A stretch of 64,000 nt of DNA from JAFGBM01 sp964610155 (GTDB lineage: Bacteria; Actinomycetota; Actinomycetes; Actinomycetales; Demequinaceae), in contig CAZSUY010000007.1 of the NCBI GenBank assembly GCA_964610155.1, positions 51,418-115,417 on the forward strand, in the 5' to 3' direction. The first letter of the stretch is position 1, and each line of letters begins with the position of its first letter. Positions 17,804-25,640 of this stretch are shown here, in pieces. The notes under the pieces were generated by a model. It searched no databases and was not told where the DNA came from. It saw nothing but the letters and a program-made list of their open reading frames with translations. A program made the position numbers and the translations under genes.

Positions 17804-18549
17804 CCATACTCCTGAAGTTCGCGTGGCTCGAGGCGAAGCTCCTTCTCCGGGAACCGGTGACCCTCGTGTTTACCCTTGGCCTCCCGATCGTCATGGAACT
17901 CGTCATGGGCGGCGTGTTCGGCAACGATGTCGACCCCGAGTTCTACCGCGGAGTCGGCGCAATGGACTACTACATGCCTGCCTACGTCGGCCTCGTCGTC
18001 GCAGCCTTGGGGCTCATCACGCTCCCCACTCACATTGCGACCTACCGTGAGCGCGGCGTTTTGCGGCGTTTCGAGGCATCGTCGATCCCCCGACGCACGA
18101 TCGTCGGCGCCCACTCGATCGTCATGATCGTCCTGGCCTTAATCGGAGCCATGCTTGTCGTCTTCGTCGGGATCGTGGCCTACCACCCTGCCATGCCCCA
18201 CTCATGGCCATGCGTCATCGGAGCCTTTCTCCTGACGGCGCTCGCTTTCGCGGCGATCGGCACGCTCCTCGGCCTCGCGGTGCCGACCGCACGCGCAGCT
18301 CAGGGCATCGGGATCATGCTGTGGTTCGTCATGCTCATCCTCGGAGGCGCAGGTCCGCCCCCCGAGGCTCTTCCCGCTGCGATGGTCACCGTCGGCGAGT
18401 TCACGCCGCTCCAGCACGCCATCGTCCTACTCCAGGACCCTTGGCTCGGGCTGAGGTGGAACTGGGGCCAGGCGGGGATCGTCGTCGGGTTCGGCGTCGC
18501 GTGCCTAGGGCTCACGGCTTTCGTGTCGCGAAGATTGTCCGCCCGGTAG
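17800..18549 (+). CDS. ABC-2 type transporter permease
   Basis: The 249-residue membrane protein has about six hydrophobic segments, including VLVFTLGLPIVMELVMGG-like, GLVVAALGLITLPTHIA and AIGTLLGLAVPTARAAQGIG regions. The ABC-2 hallmark YRERGVLRRFEASSI lies in the loop after the second segment. It is coupled by an ATGA overlap to the ATPase gene, forming a complete exporter. The substrate is unknown; lipids, antibiotics and peptides are common for the family. Confidence 0.91.
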   Translation: MTILLKFAWLEAKLLLREPVTLVFTLGLPIVMELVMGGVFGNDVDPEFYRGVGAMDYYMPAYVGLVVAALGLITLPTHIATYRERGVLRRFEASSIPRRTIVGAHSIVMIVLALIGAMLVVFVGIVAYHPAMPHSWPCVIGAFLLTALAFAAIGTLLGLAVPTARAAQGIGIMLWFVMLILGGAGPPPEALPAAMVTVGEFTPLQHAIVLLQDPWLGLRWNWGQAGIVVGFGVACLGLTAFVSRRLSAR

Positions 18550-18568
18550 ATGGGTCCGGATACGCAAA

Positions 18569-18590
18569 GGGCCGGGATTGCTCCCGGCCC
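18569..18590. terminator. Strong hairpin between the ABC exporter and tRNA-Leu
   Basis: A perfect 9-bp stem, GGGCCGGGA / TCCCGGCCC with loop TTGC, lies between the convergent ABC permease gene and tRNA-Leu. It is placed to end transcription from both sides. The U-tract is weak (CTTTGCG after the hairpin on the minus strand). Confidence 0.6.
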
Positions 18591-18607
18591 GACGTCTGGT
18601 CCTGCCA

Positions 18608-18696
18608 TGGTGTCCGAGGGGGGACTTGAACCCCCACGCCCGTTAAAGGGCACTAGCACCTCAAGCTAGCGCGTCTGCCAATTCCGCCACCCGGAC
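18608..18696 (-). tRNA. tRNA-Leu (anticodon GAG), CCA encoded
   Basis: On the minus strand GTCCGGG pairs with CTCGGAC as the acceptor stem, followed by discriminator A and an encoded CCA. The anticodon arm CTAGC-TTGAGGT-GCTAG gives anticodon GAG. A long variable arm (TGCCC...GGGCG) and the T-arm GGGGGTTCAAGTCCCCC are typical of class II tRNA-Leu. It decodes CUC and CUU. Its 5' side faces the ETF block. Confidence 0.95.
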
Positions 18697-18782
18697 AGGT
18701 GGTTTGCGGGCAAAAAAACGGCTCGCAACGCGACCGACAGATTAGCACGAGGGGCCCCTTTCGCGTTACTAGTAGAACCTAC

Positions 18783-18802
18783 GGGTAGTGGGTCAGTTTG
18801 AG
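18783..18802 (-). repeat. Possible terminal end of the transposase remnant
   Basis: About 40 bases beyond the transposase stop codon lies GGGTAGTGGGTCAGTTTGAG, in the position expected for the end of an insertion sequence. No inverted copy was seen near 25.2-26.5 kb, consistent with a truncated element. This rests on position only. Confidence 0.3.
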
Positions 18803-18842
18803 CTTTCGAGAGGCGATGACCGCTACGGGGGTTAGAAAGGCT

Positions 18843-18902
18843 CTACAGAAGCTCGGCGATCTCTCGGAGGGTCCAGACGTGATCGGCGACTCCGGCGGCG
18901 GT
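18843..18902 (-). pseudogene. C-terminal fragment of an IS1-like transposase
   Basis: Reading the minus strand just after the ETF-alpha stop gives AAGVADHVWTLREIAELL followed by TAG (18843-18845). This is the recognisable C-terminal end of IS1-like DDE transposases, which typically end in an AAGVxDHVW...I..LL pattern. The residues normally preceding it (around HYNFxRIHKTLRVTPAM) are absent. A second fragment of the same family, in the same orientation and upstream in sense, lies at 25037-25183. Confidence 0.8.
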
Positions 18903-18922
18903 CAACCGCTGCCGACAACCGA

Positions 18923-19969
18923 TCAGGCGTCGGCCGCGAGCAGCTCGTTGACCTTTGCCATGACCTCGAAGGCATCGGCGATGTAGAGCACGTCTGCCTT
19001 GCCCTGGGCCCAGCCGCAGGTCTCGTCGAGGTTGATCGCCCGGCGCTCTGAGATGAAGCGCCAGCCGACGACGTGCGGCTCCTCACCGTGGCAGCAGGTC
19101 GCGAGTCCCTTGCGGTGGCGCGGCGTCGAGCCGGTCTGGCCGATCTGGTTGAGGTGGCTCATGAACGACATGACCTCGGCACCCTCGGAGCCCTGGTCGA
19201 CGAGCGACTTGCTGCTGCCGAGCGAAGCGCGGGCGAGATCGAGGAAACCGAGGACCAGGCTCTCGGCGTCATTGACGTGTGTCGCACCGTCCTTTTGCTT
19301 CTTTGTCCAGCCGGCGCCGGCGACCAGCAGGGTCTCGGCGTCGGGGCGGATGGTCTGGGCCTCGGAGGCGGCGGCCTCGATCCCCGTAACCTGCGTGCGA
19401 AACTTCACCCCAGGGAGGTCAACCGCCACGTCTTCGAGACTGGCCTTGCCGGACTGGGTCGACACAGGCTCCGTCGGTGCGGGCTCGAACGCGCCGGGGC
19501 TCGTGAGCAGGAACCATGGGCGCTGGCTGCGGCAAAGCCTCGCCACTATGCGCTGCCGGTAGAACCAACGCTCGCCATGCACGGCGTCGCCCTCGGCCAT
19601 GAGCCCGGTGACCTGCGTCTCGATCCGACCATCGAGCCGCGCGGCTGTGCCGGGCAGCGCCCGGCAGAACCGCGGCGTCGCCGGGGCAATGACGATCGTC
19701 GCCGCGGACTTCTCGACAAGGGCCACAGCTGCGGCGACGTCACTGACGTAGCGCGAAACGGCGAACTCGGCGCCGCTCACGCCCAGGACCTGCTCGATTC
19801 CGCTCAGGGTATCCGCCGCCGAGGCGACATCCGCGCCGATCAAGCCAGCGGCAAGGGTCGCTCCCTCGAGGTCGCGGGCAAGGTTCTTCGCTGCAGTCAG
19901 GGCTTCGTACGCGGCCTTGGGCAGTGTGCCGTCCGCCTCGGTGTGGGCCAGGAAAAGAATCTTGTCCAT
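18923..19969 (-). CDS. Electron transfer flavoprotein alpha subunit-like (FixB/EtfA), divergent
   Basis: The 348 residues show the ETF-alpha layout: an N-terminal alpha/beta domain (MDKILFLAHTEADGTLPKAA) and a C-terminal FAD-domain region from about residue 235. The alignable landmarks IGQTGSTPRHRKG, AINLDE and ADVLYIADAFEVMAKVNEL are present. Where canonical members have a GISGAIQH-type FAD segment, this protein reads ATCCHGEEPHVVG. Either FAD is bound differently or the partner has changed. It is last in a four-gene operon, 14 bp after the beta subunit gene. Confidence 0.8.
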   Translation of the reverse strand: MDKILFLAHTEADGTLPKAAYEALTAAKNLARDLEGATLAAGLIGADVASAADTLSGIEQVLGVSGAEFAVSRYVSDVAAAVALVEKSAATIVIAPATPRFCRALPGTAARLDGRIETQVTGLMAEGDAVHGERWFYRQRIVARLCRSQRPWFLLTSPGAFEPAPTEPVSTQSGKASLEDVAVDLPGVKFRTQVTGIEAAASEAQTIRPDAETLLVAGAGWTKKQKDGATHVNDAESLVLGFLDLARASLGSSKSLVDQGSEGAEVMSFMSHLNQIGQTGSTPRHRKGLATCCHGEEPHVVGWRFISERRAINLDETCGWAQGKADVLYIADAFEVMAKVNELLAADA

Positions 19970-19983
19970 GGTTCGTAGCCTCC

Positions 19984-20793
19984 TCAGCCCTTGATCCAGG
20001 TAACGATCTCCTGCGCGACCTCGTCCGCGGAGGAGTCCTTCACGACACGCGTCTCACGCCGCTGCTGCGGCATCTCGGCCGTTAGCCAGGTAGTGCCTTC
20101 CCCACCGAGCGGTGCCGGTTTGGCCTGCGCCAGCGCCGGCATGACCGTCCGCATGTTCTGCATGCCGACCTGCGGGCTGTTGGGCGGTTCGGGCAGCGAG
20201 CCGGTCGCCCAGGCCGCGACGAGCGGCGGCCCCTCGCAGACCGAGGCGAGATAACGACCGCCCTCGATACGCTCGAGCACTCGAATCGAACCGCCGTCCA
20301 CCACCTTCAGTTCGTCTACCGCAAGGAACTGGTCGTGAATACCGAGCCGCTCGCCGACCATCTGCACCGTAACGCCGGCATCGCGAGAGGCCGAGGCGCA
20401 ACCGCCAAAGAGCAGGAGCCGGGACCGATCGAGGCCGTCGATCGCCTCGATCGCCGCAGCGAGCGCCGCGGCAACCTCGAAGGAGTCAGTGAAGCCGCTG
20501 GCCGAGCCATCGAGGGCGACCAGTTCGAACGGCACCTTCTGCGCCGCCCGCATCATGAGCTGCTGCAGCTGGGCCTTGGGCCCGAGGCTGACCAGCCACA
20601 CCTTGCTACCTTGGGTCTGAGCCGCGAGGTGTGCGGCCTCGTAGAGCGCATGCCCGGCCCAAGGGTCGAGCACCGAGGGCAGCATCGCCTCGTTCTTCAG
20701 CGCGGGCTGGCCGCCACCGAACACCGGATCCAGGGTCTGGATCGGGTCGGGCACGAGGCTGCCACACACGACGATGTGGAATCCGTTACTCAT
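19984..20793 (-). CDS. Electron transfer flavoprotein beta subunit-like (FixA/EtfB)
   Basis: The 269-residue partner of the alpha subunit has an adenine-nucleotide alpha-hydrolase fold. Landmarks are IVVCGSLVPDPIQTLDP at the N terminus, LDPWAGHALYEAAHLA, and WLVSLGPKAQLQQLMMRAA, which corresponds to the nucleotide-binding region of ETF-beta. Residues LLLFGGCASASRDAGVTVQMV follow. The usual DxxT...Q signature is poorly kept, so it is a divergent member. It lies 23 bp downstream of the FixC-like gene. Confidence 0.8.
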   Translation of the reverse strand: MSNGFHIVVCGSLVPDPIQTLDPVFGGGQPALKNEAMLPSVLDPWAGHALYEAAHLAAQTQGSKVWLVSLGPKAQLQQLMMRAAQKVPFELVALDGSASGFTDSFEVAAALAAAIEAIDGLDRSRLLLFGGCASASRDAGVTVQMVGERLGIHDQFLAVDELKVVDGGSIRVLERIEGGRYLASVCEGPPLVAAWATGSLPEPPNSPQVGMQNMRTVMPALAQAKPAPLGGEGTTWLTAEMPQQRRETRVVKDSSADEVAQEIVTWIKG

Positions 20794-20816
20794 CAGTCAT
20801 CTCCAAGATCGGTCGA

Positions 20817-22670
20817 TCAGTTCTCCGCGGAATGCAAGCCTCCGGCGCCCGCCTGCAAAGCGATGGCGCTGGCATCGTGGCCCGGTTCACGTGGCGCTGG
20901 ACAGCTCCACTGGCAAGCGCCGCAGTGTATGCATTTCTCGCGGTCGAAGAGGGGAACTCCGCCTTCCCCGTCCAAGGTCAACGCCTGCCCGGAGCAGATG
21001 TTGACGCACAGCTTGGTCACACAGGCCTCGCACTGCGCCGGGGCGAGGAACACGACATGGTCGGCATAGCCCGGCGGAGCCTGGACCTTGCCGCCGAGCA
21101 GCAAGGCGTCTTGCTGTGAGACGAGGAGCTCGCCGTCCAACGGAATGCTCGGCCAGCCGGCGCGGTCCATGTACACGTCCTGCAGCGGTCGCTGCGCTGC
21201 ACTCGCCTCGGCCTCGATACGTTCGATCTCGCCGGCTGGGAGCTTGCCCTTGAAATACTCGGCCAGGCTCTTGACCTCGCGGACCTTCGCCTTGCGGCCG
21301 CCGGGCGCGTTGAGCCGGCCGCGCGTCAAGCCGGTCAGACCCGTGCCGATCAGGCCACGGACGAAACCACGCCGGAACCCGACCCGCGCCTTGGCCGCGA
21401 CCTTGCTCTCCTTGTCGAGCGAGCTCTCCCGGCGGCGCCTTACGTAGGTCCGCTCGATGTTGTCGCGGGTGAACGGCTGCTTGCTCCGGAGCAGCTCAAG
21501 CACCCCATCGGCGAGCTGCACGCCGGTCGTCCAGGCCTCGTCGACACCGGAGTTGGTCAGAACATTCGTGCTGCCCGAGCCCTCGCCGATCCGAGCGTAG
21601 CCGTCGCCGCACAGGTGGGGCTCACCCTGGCGACCGGACTCCTGTAGCGATTTGGCCCCCCACGCGCGCAGCTTGCCGCCCTTCAGGTGCCGCCAGAGGT
21701 AGGGGTGCTGCATCCAGTGCTGCAGGTAGCGGTAGCTGGCGAGCACTGGACTGTCTAGGGACGACGGCACGAAGATCCCGAGCGAGGCAAGGCCCGGCTG
21801 GTGGACGTACAGAAAGCCGAAGATCTCCGGCTCGGGGTAGCCCATCGTGTGCAACACGGTGCCCGGTTCGAGCGCACAATCATCGGGCAGGTCCACGACC
21901 ACCTTCATGCCGACCGCCCAGTCGCGCCGCACATTCCCCTCAGGCAATCCGAAGTGCTCGTCGAGCCTCCGGCCGATCGGGCCGACGGGGCCATCGGCGA
22001 CGACGGTCAGAGCCGCCTTGATGTCCATGCCGGGGAGGTAGCCAGCCTCGGGCTCGCCCCCCAGATCCGTGCCCTGGTCGACGAGTCGCACACCGACGAC
22101 GGCGTCGTCTTCGATCAGCGGCTCGGCGACTGGGGTGCCCGGCCAAAGCTGGACCTGCGCTTCGGCCATCAGCTGGCCAGCGACCCACTGGTTGAACTGG
22201 CCCATGCCGAGCACCAGACCGCCGTCCTTGTGCAGGAACTTGGGAATGAAGGGGAGCTTGAAGGCTTCATCACGCACCGGAAGCATGAAGCGCAGTCCGC
22301 GCAGCATCTTGTCGGCGCACCGCACCGCGAAGCCGCGCCGGCTAGCGCCGATCGGGTCGAGCAGGTAGACGACCTCCTCGCTCGTGACCGGCGCGGTCAT
22401 CGGGATACTTGCCGGATCGAGATCAGGGTACGTCTGGCGGATCCCCGTAGCCCGCGTGACGACACCGGACACGCCGAAGCCGAGGTCGTCGGCCCGCTCG
22501 TAGCAGACGACCTGCGGTGGCATGCCTGGCATCGCGCCACTCTCGAGCTCGCCCTGGGCCTCGGCCAAGCCACGCGAGAGTGTCGTCAAGAAGCCACCGC
22601 TCGCCGGGCCGAACCCGACGCATGCGATGTCGACCTCCAGGCACTGTCGTTCTACCGCGTTGTCTTGCAT
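20817..22670 (-). CDS. ETF:quinone oxidoreductase-like flavoprotein (FixC) with C-terminal ferredoxin domain
   Basis: The 617 residues combine an N-terminal FAD-binding Rossmann region (VDIACVGFGPASGGFLTTL) with GMGQFNQWVAGQLMAEAQV, a middle region like GG-reductase/ETF-QO proteins (PEPEIFGFLYVHQPG, YARIGEGSG), and a cysteine-rich tail. The tail has two cysteine groups, C-x2-C-x4-C-x3-C and C-x2-C-x2-C-x3-C, eight in all. Classical ETF-QO has four cysteines for one cluster. It would pass electrons from the ETF pair to membrane quinone. No transmembrane helix is obvious. Confidence 0.82.
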   Translation of the reverse strand: MQDNAVERQCLEVDIACVGFGPASGGFLTTLSRGLAEAQGELESGAMPGMPPQVVCYERADDLGFGVSGVVTRATGIRQTYPDLDPASIPMTAPVTSEEVVYLLDPIGASRRGFAVRCADKMLRGLRFMLPVRDEAFKLPFIPKFLHKDGGLVLGMGQFNQWVAGQLMAEAQVQLWPGTPVAEPLIEDDAVVGVRLVDQGTDLGGEPEAGYLPGMDIKAALTVVADGPVGPIGRRLDEHFGLPEGNVRRDWAVGMKVVVDLPDDCALEPGTVLHTMGYPEPEIFGFLYVHQPGLASLGIFVPSSLDSPVLASYRYLQHWMQHPYLWRHLKGGKLRAWGAKSLQESGRQGEPHLCGDGYARIGEGSGSTNVLTNSGVDEAWTTGVQLADGVLELLRSKQPFTRDNIERTYVRRRRESSLDKESKVAAKARVGFRRGFVRGLIGTGLTGLTRGRLNAPGGRKAKVREVKSLAEYFKGKLPAGEIERIEAEASAAQRPLQDVYMDRAGWPSIPLDGELLVSQQDALLLGGKVQAPPGYADHVVFLAPAQCEACVTKLCVNICSGQALTLDGEGGVPLFDREKCIHCGACQWSCPAPREPGHDASAIALQAGAGGLHSAEN

Positions 22671-22676
22671 TGACGC

Positions 22677-24770
22677 TCAGCTCGGGTAGTCGAGCGCTTC
22701 GGGGATCATGACGCCAGTGAGCGAGCGCCCGGCGCGGTCCTTGGCCAGGCGCGCTTCGGTCATGCAGCCGTCGAGCCGGCGGCGCAGTGCCTGGAAGGTC
22801 TCGAGACCCTGGGCCTGGTAGCTAGCATCGCAATCCTCCGAGTTCGGGTGCCGCTGGTAGCCGAAGACGAGCTCGGCGCAGATCCGCCCGACCTCGCCCC
22901 CGGCCCGGGCCGCTTGCACGCGGCACAAGTCGGTGAAGAACTGCAGGGTGCCGGGCAGGCTCTCCGCAAGCTCAGGCCGCTCGGCTCCCTTGCTCTCGAG
23001 CTCGAGCACGTCGAGCATCTGATAGCGGGAGGCGACCAGCCAGCTCAGCGCGTCGGCCATCAGGAAGGTCACGCCCTGCCGCTTATCGCGGAAAAGCGGC
23101 CGCCCGTCAGCGTCATCAGTTTCGCGCAGGTGATCGAGCGTCCACCGCCACAGCTTCATCGCGGTGCCGAGCGTGCAGGCGCCGAGGCCTGCCTTGTGGC
23201 CGGCGATCTGGCGCAACTCGTCGATCCAGTCGTCGAACTGGCGCAGGAACACCGAGTTCGTCATCGTGATGGTCAGCTGCCTGCGCTGCACTGCCTCGGG
23301 CCCCTCGTACGTGGCCTCAAGTTGGGCGTCCGTCCACTTCTGGCCGAGGAAGCCGGGGCAGTCCTCGGTGATGCCGTAGCCGCCGACCAGGGAGACCGCC
23401 TCGCGCATCGTGTTCGCACCGTGGCCGGTGTTCCAAAGCTTTGTCGCCGGGCAGAGCACACTCGCGAGCGAGTCGTCGATGACGTAGCGAATCAGCGGAT
23501 CCTCGCCGGGCGTCTCGCCGCCGGTGTCGCCGCCGGCGGCTTGGGTCTTGAGGAACTCGATTGCCGCCTTCTCGATCTCCCGCAGCTCGCCCATCTGGGC
23601 GCGGATGCCGGTGATCCCGCGCTCGGCGAAGATCCTGTCCTTTTCCTTCTTGAGGGGGTCGTATTCGTCGAACAGCCGCGCCGTCGCCAGGCCGAGCGAG
23701 GTGGCGGCCTCGCCCGTCGCCCAGACGTCGATCAGCCGATGCAGCGCGTCCTCCTTCTGCTGCAGCCCAAGGTCATGACGCGGCGTGCCGGGCTTGCCTT
23801 CACCGCCGCGGTAGCGCCCGCGCTGGTAGCGGATGATCGGCTCGACGGCGGAGAGGAGTTTGGCGGAGGTCATGAGGCCGACCGGCACGCGGGTATGCCG
23901 GAACACTGCGTTGAGGACCTCGCTGTGGCTGACGTTCGGCGTGAGGACGCCGTCCTTGACCGTGTACCCGCCGACGATGCGGCTCGCCGGGACCTTCAGG
24001 CTGAAGATCGGATCGCGAGTCGACGACAACTGGTGCACGAGCTTCAGGGTCGGCGCACCGCGGTCGAACACGCCCTCGTCCCCCTCCTCCAAGATGACGA
24101 AGAAGCTGCCGTCGATACGCTCGTCGGCGCCCTCGACCGCAGCCGTCACCACGTTCGCGAAGTCCATGTTCGTGATGAACCGTCCGCGCTTGTCGATCTG
24201 CAGGATCGGTTCCTCGCCGTCCTTCCACTCAGCAATCCTGGCCTTGCCCGACAGCACCCCAGTGTCCACGCCGACGTACGGCAACGGCTCGGTCAGCGCG
24301 AACGCCGCGCGACAGATCTCGCCATCGTTCGCGGGCACGGCGCGGGACATGTAGGTCTGCTTCTGCTCGGGTGTGCCGTGCTCGTGAATCGGCGACAGCC
24401 CGAGGTGGCCGGCGAGGCTGGAAGTCGCCGCCCCGCCATCGACCCACGAAAGCTCGAAGGCGGCCAGCGCCATGGCAAGGTTGCGGGGCCCCTCCAGGTA
24501 GCCGCCGTACTCGGGCTCGACGCACAGCGCGGTGATCCCGGCCTCGTCGAACGCTGCGAGGAGGGCGTTCTTCTCGTCGGTCCAGTCGTGGGAGTTGCGC
24601 CCACCGCTGGCGACCAACCGGGCGACCGGCCCGCGGGCGACTGCACGAACCGACTGCACGACCATCTGCAGGTCGTAGCGGTCAGCAAACCGCCACATGA
24701 TCTGCCGCACGTCGTCCCCAGGCAGCGTGCGCAGCGTGTCGGGTTCTCGTTTGTCCGTCGTCGCGCTCAT
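22677..24770 (-). CDS. Large acyl-CoA dehydrogenase-like flavoprotein
   Basis: The 697-residue protein belongs to the acyl-CoA dehydrogenase superfamily. Visible parts are the N-terminal helical domain (ITALCVEPEYGGYLEG), the beta domain with FALTEPLPYVG and KVPASRIVGG, and the C-terminal helices with SLVGGYGITEDCPGFLGQKW and ATYEGPEAVQRRQL. An extra C-terminal helical region of about 150 residues follows, making it far longer than 380-residue members. It is the first gene of the operon and probably donates electrons to the ETF pair. The substrate is unknown. Confidence 0.88.
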   Translation of the reverse strand: MSATTDKREPDTLRTLPGDDVRQIMWRFADRYDLQMVVQSVRAVARGPVARLVASGGRNSHDWTDEKNALLAAFDEAGITALCVEPEYGGYLEGPRNLAMALAAFELSWVDGGAATSSLAGHLGLSPIHEHGTPEQKQTYMSRAVPANDGEICRAAFALTEPLPYVGVDTGVLSGKARIAEWKDGEEPILQIDKRGRFITNMDFANVVTAAVEGADERIDGSFFVILEEGDEGVFDRGAPTLKLVHQLSSTRDPIFSLKVPASRIVGGYTVKDGVLTPNVSHSEVLNAVFRHTRVPVGLMTSAKLLSAVEPIIRYQRGRYRGGEGKPGTPRHDLGLQQKEDALHRLIDVWATGEAATSLGLATARLFDEYDPLKKEKDRIFAERGITGIRAQMGELREIEKAAIEFLKTQAAGGDTGGETPGEDPLIRYVIDDSLASVLCPATKLWNTGHGANTMREAVSLVGGYGITEDCPGFLGQKWTDAQLEATYEGPEAVQRRQLTITMTNSVFLRQFDDWIDELRQIAGHKAGLGACTLGTAMKLWRWTLDHLRETDDADGRPLFRDKRQGVTFLMADALSWLVASRYQMLDVLELESKGAERPELAESLPGTLQFFTDLCRVQAARAGGEVGRICAELVFGYQRHPNSEDCDASYQAQGLETFQALRRRLDGCMTEARLAKDRAGRSLTGVMIPEALDYPS

Positions 24771-24848
24771 CTCCGGGCAAAACCTCCGTTCTCGGGTGGC
24801 TAAGGCGCCCGCGCTTCTTTCTGAACCGATCCTTGACGTACGGGCAAG

Positions 24849-24854
24849 AGTATA
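24849..24854 (-). promoter_or_regulatory. Candidate -10 element for the ETF operon
   Basis: On the minus strand TATACT (5 of 6 matches to TATAAT) lies about 80 bases upstream of the acyl-CoA dehydrogenase start. No good -35 box is seen at 16-18 bp, so the call rests on the -10 alone. Confidence 0.35.
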
Positions 24855-24898
24855 GGGCCGAGCGAGGCAGGAGAACTGCGAAAATCGTCGGTGGTGTA

Positions 24899-25036
24899 AT
24901 GATGGCGATTGGCGCAGCGGGGTTGTTCGCCGATCAACCGAGCATCTCCTGGCTCCTCATCATCACGGGCGCTATCGTCCTCCTCGTCGCTGTATGTTGG
25001 CCAAGAACGGCTAACCTCTCCGGATTGCGCGGCGGC
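24899..25036 (+). pseudogene. Possible truncated small membrane protein
   Basis: From the ATG at 24899 the plus frame reads MMAIGAAGLFADQPSISW, then a strongly hydrophobic LLIITGAIVLLVAVCW, then a basic stretch. This resembles the start of a two-helix membrane protein. From about 25036 the frame runs into the transposase fragment on the other strand and loses protein-like character. It may be a gene cut by the element or chance coding potential. I do not recognise it. Confidence 0.3.
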
Positions 25037-25183
25037 CAGGTTCTCAACCTTCTTCGAGAAAGCGTTCGTGAGGCGAGAGAACCGACGCATTCCCATCCTC
25101 ATGGTGAGGTTCTGTCGTTCGACATGGGAGGTCGAGACGATCGCCAAGTCGGGGTGCCCAGTAATGGGACGGATTTCTACACC
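25037..25183 (-). pseudogene. Internal fragment of an IS1-like transposase
   Basis: The minus frame reads GVEIRPITGHPDLAIV, then STSHVERQNLTMRMGMRRF, then SRLTNAFSKKVENL. This is the well-known conserved block of IS1-like DDE transposases (usually STSYVERQNLTMRM...RRFTRLTNAFSKKVEN). Homology stops after ENL. The N-terminal catalytic part upstream is missing. With the C-terminal fragment at 18843-18902, in the same orientation, it brackets the ETF operon. Confidence 0.87.
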
Positions 25184-25241
25184 TGTGCCACTACCAACCA
25201 GCGGTCTGGCTATATGGCAGCGCTTCGACTACCGTGCCACC

Positions 25242-25616
25242 GTGGGCGAAACACTGGCGTATGTTGCGGCTGGGCTCGTCTGTCTCTGGGGCGTGATGCA
25301 CGCCGTTCCAACCGGAAGGGTCGTCGCTGGATTCGAACCTATCACCGCAGACAACCGTCGGGTCCTCCTTCAGGAGTGGCTCGCGGAGGCCTTCACGATG
25401 TGGGGGGTCGCGGCACTGGTCATCGGCGTCACGATCATCGGTCCAGAGGGTGCGGATGCGGTCGAGTGGACGTATCGCGCAAGCGCTGGCCTTCTCCTCG
25501 CGCTCGCGGTGCTGACGACCTTCACCGGCGCTCGTACTCCAACGATCTGGTTCAAGCTCTGCCCGGTCGTCAAGATCACGACGGCGACGCTCCTCGTCGT
25601 CGCGAGCGTCCTGTAG
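25242..25616 (+). CDS. Small membrane protein of unknown function
   Basis: About 124 residues from a GTG at 25242 (VGETLAYVAAGLVCLWGVMH). Four hydrophobic segments can be seen, including LAYVAAGLVCLWGVMHAV, MWGVAALVIGVTIIG, SAGLLLALAVLTTF and ITTATLLVVASVL. There is no recognised family motif. The frame is open further upstream into the transposase remnant, so the start is uncertain. It is probably cotranscribed with the next membrane gene, 24 bp downstream. Confidence 0.6.
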   Translation: MGETLAYVAAGLVCLWGVMHAVPTGRVVAGFEPITADNRRVLLQEWLAEAFTMWGVAALVIGVTIIGPEGADAVEWTYRASAGLLLALAVLTTFTGARTPTIWFKLCPVVKITTATLLVVASVL

Positions 25617-25640
25617 AACGCTGGGATGAGGAAGGGAAAC

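Noticed and set aside
18608..18696. Classical integrase-type insertion at tRNA-Leu
   Set aside because: No integrase gene, no repeat of the tRNA 3' end, and the accessory block is on the 5' side of the tRNA.
22848..24803. Plus-strand open frame of 651 codons opposite the acyl-CoA dehydrogenase
   Set aside because: The minus strand encodes a clear dehydrogenase; the plus frame has no recognisable domain.
24833..24857. Plus-strand promoter from TTGACG and TATAGG
   Set aside because: The two hexamers are only about 12 bp apart, too close for a sigma-70 type promoter.
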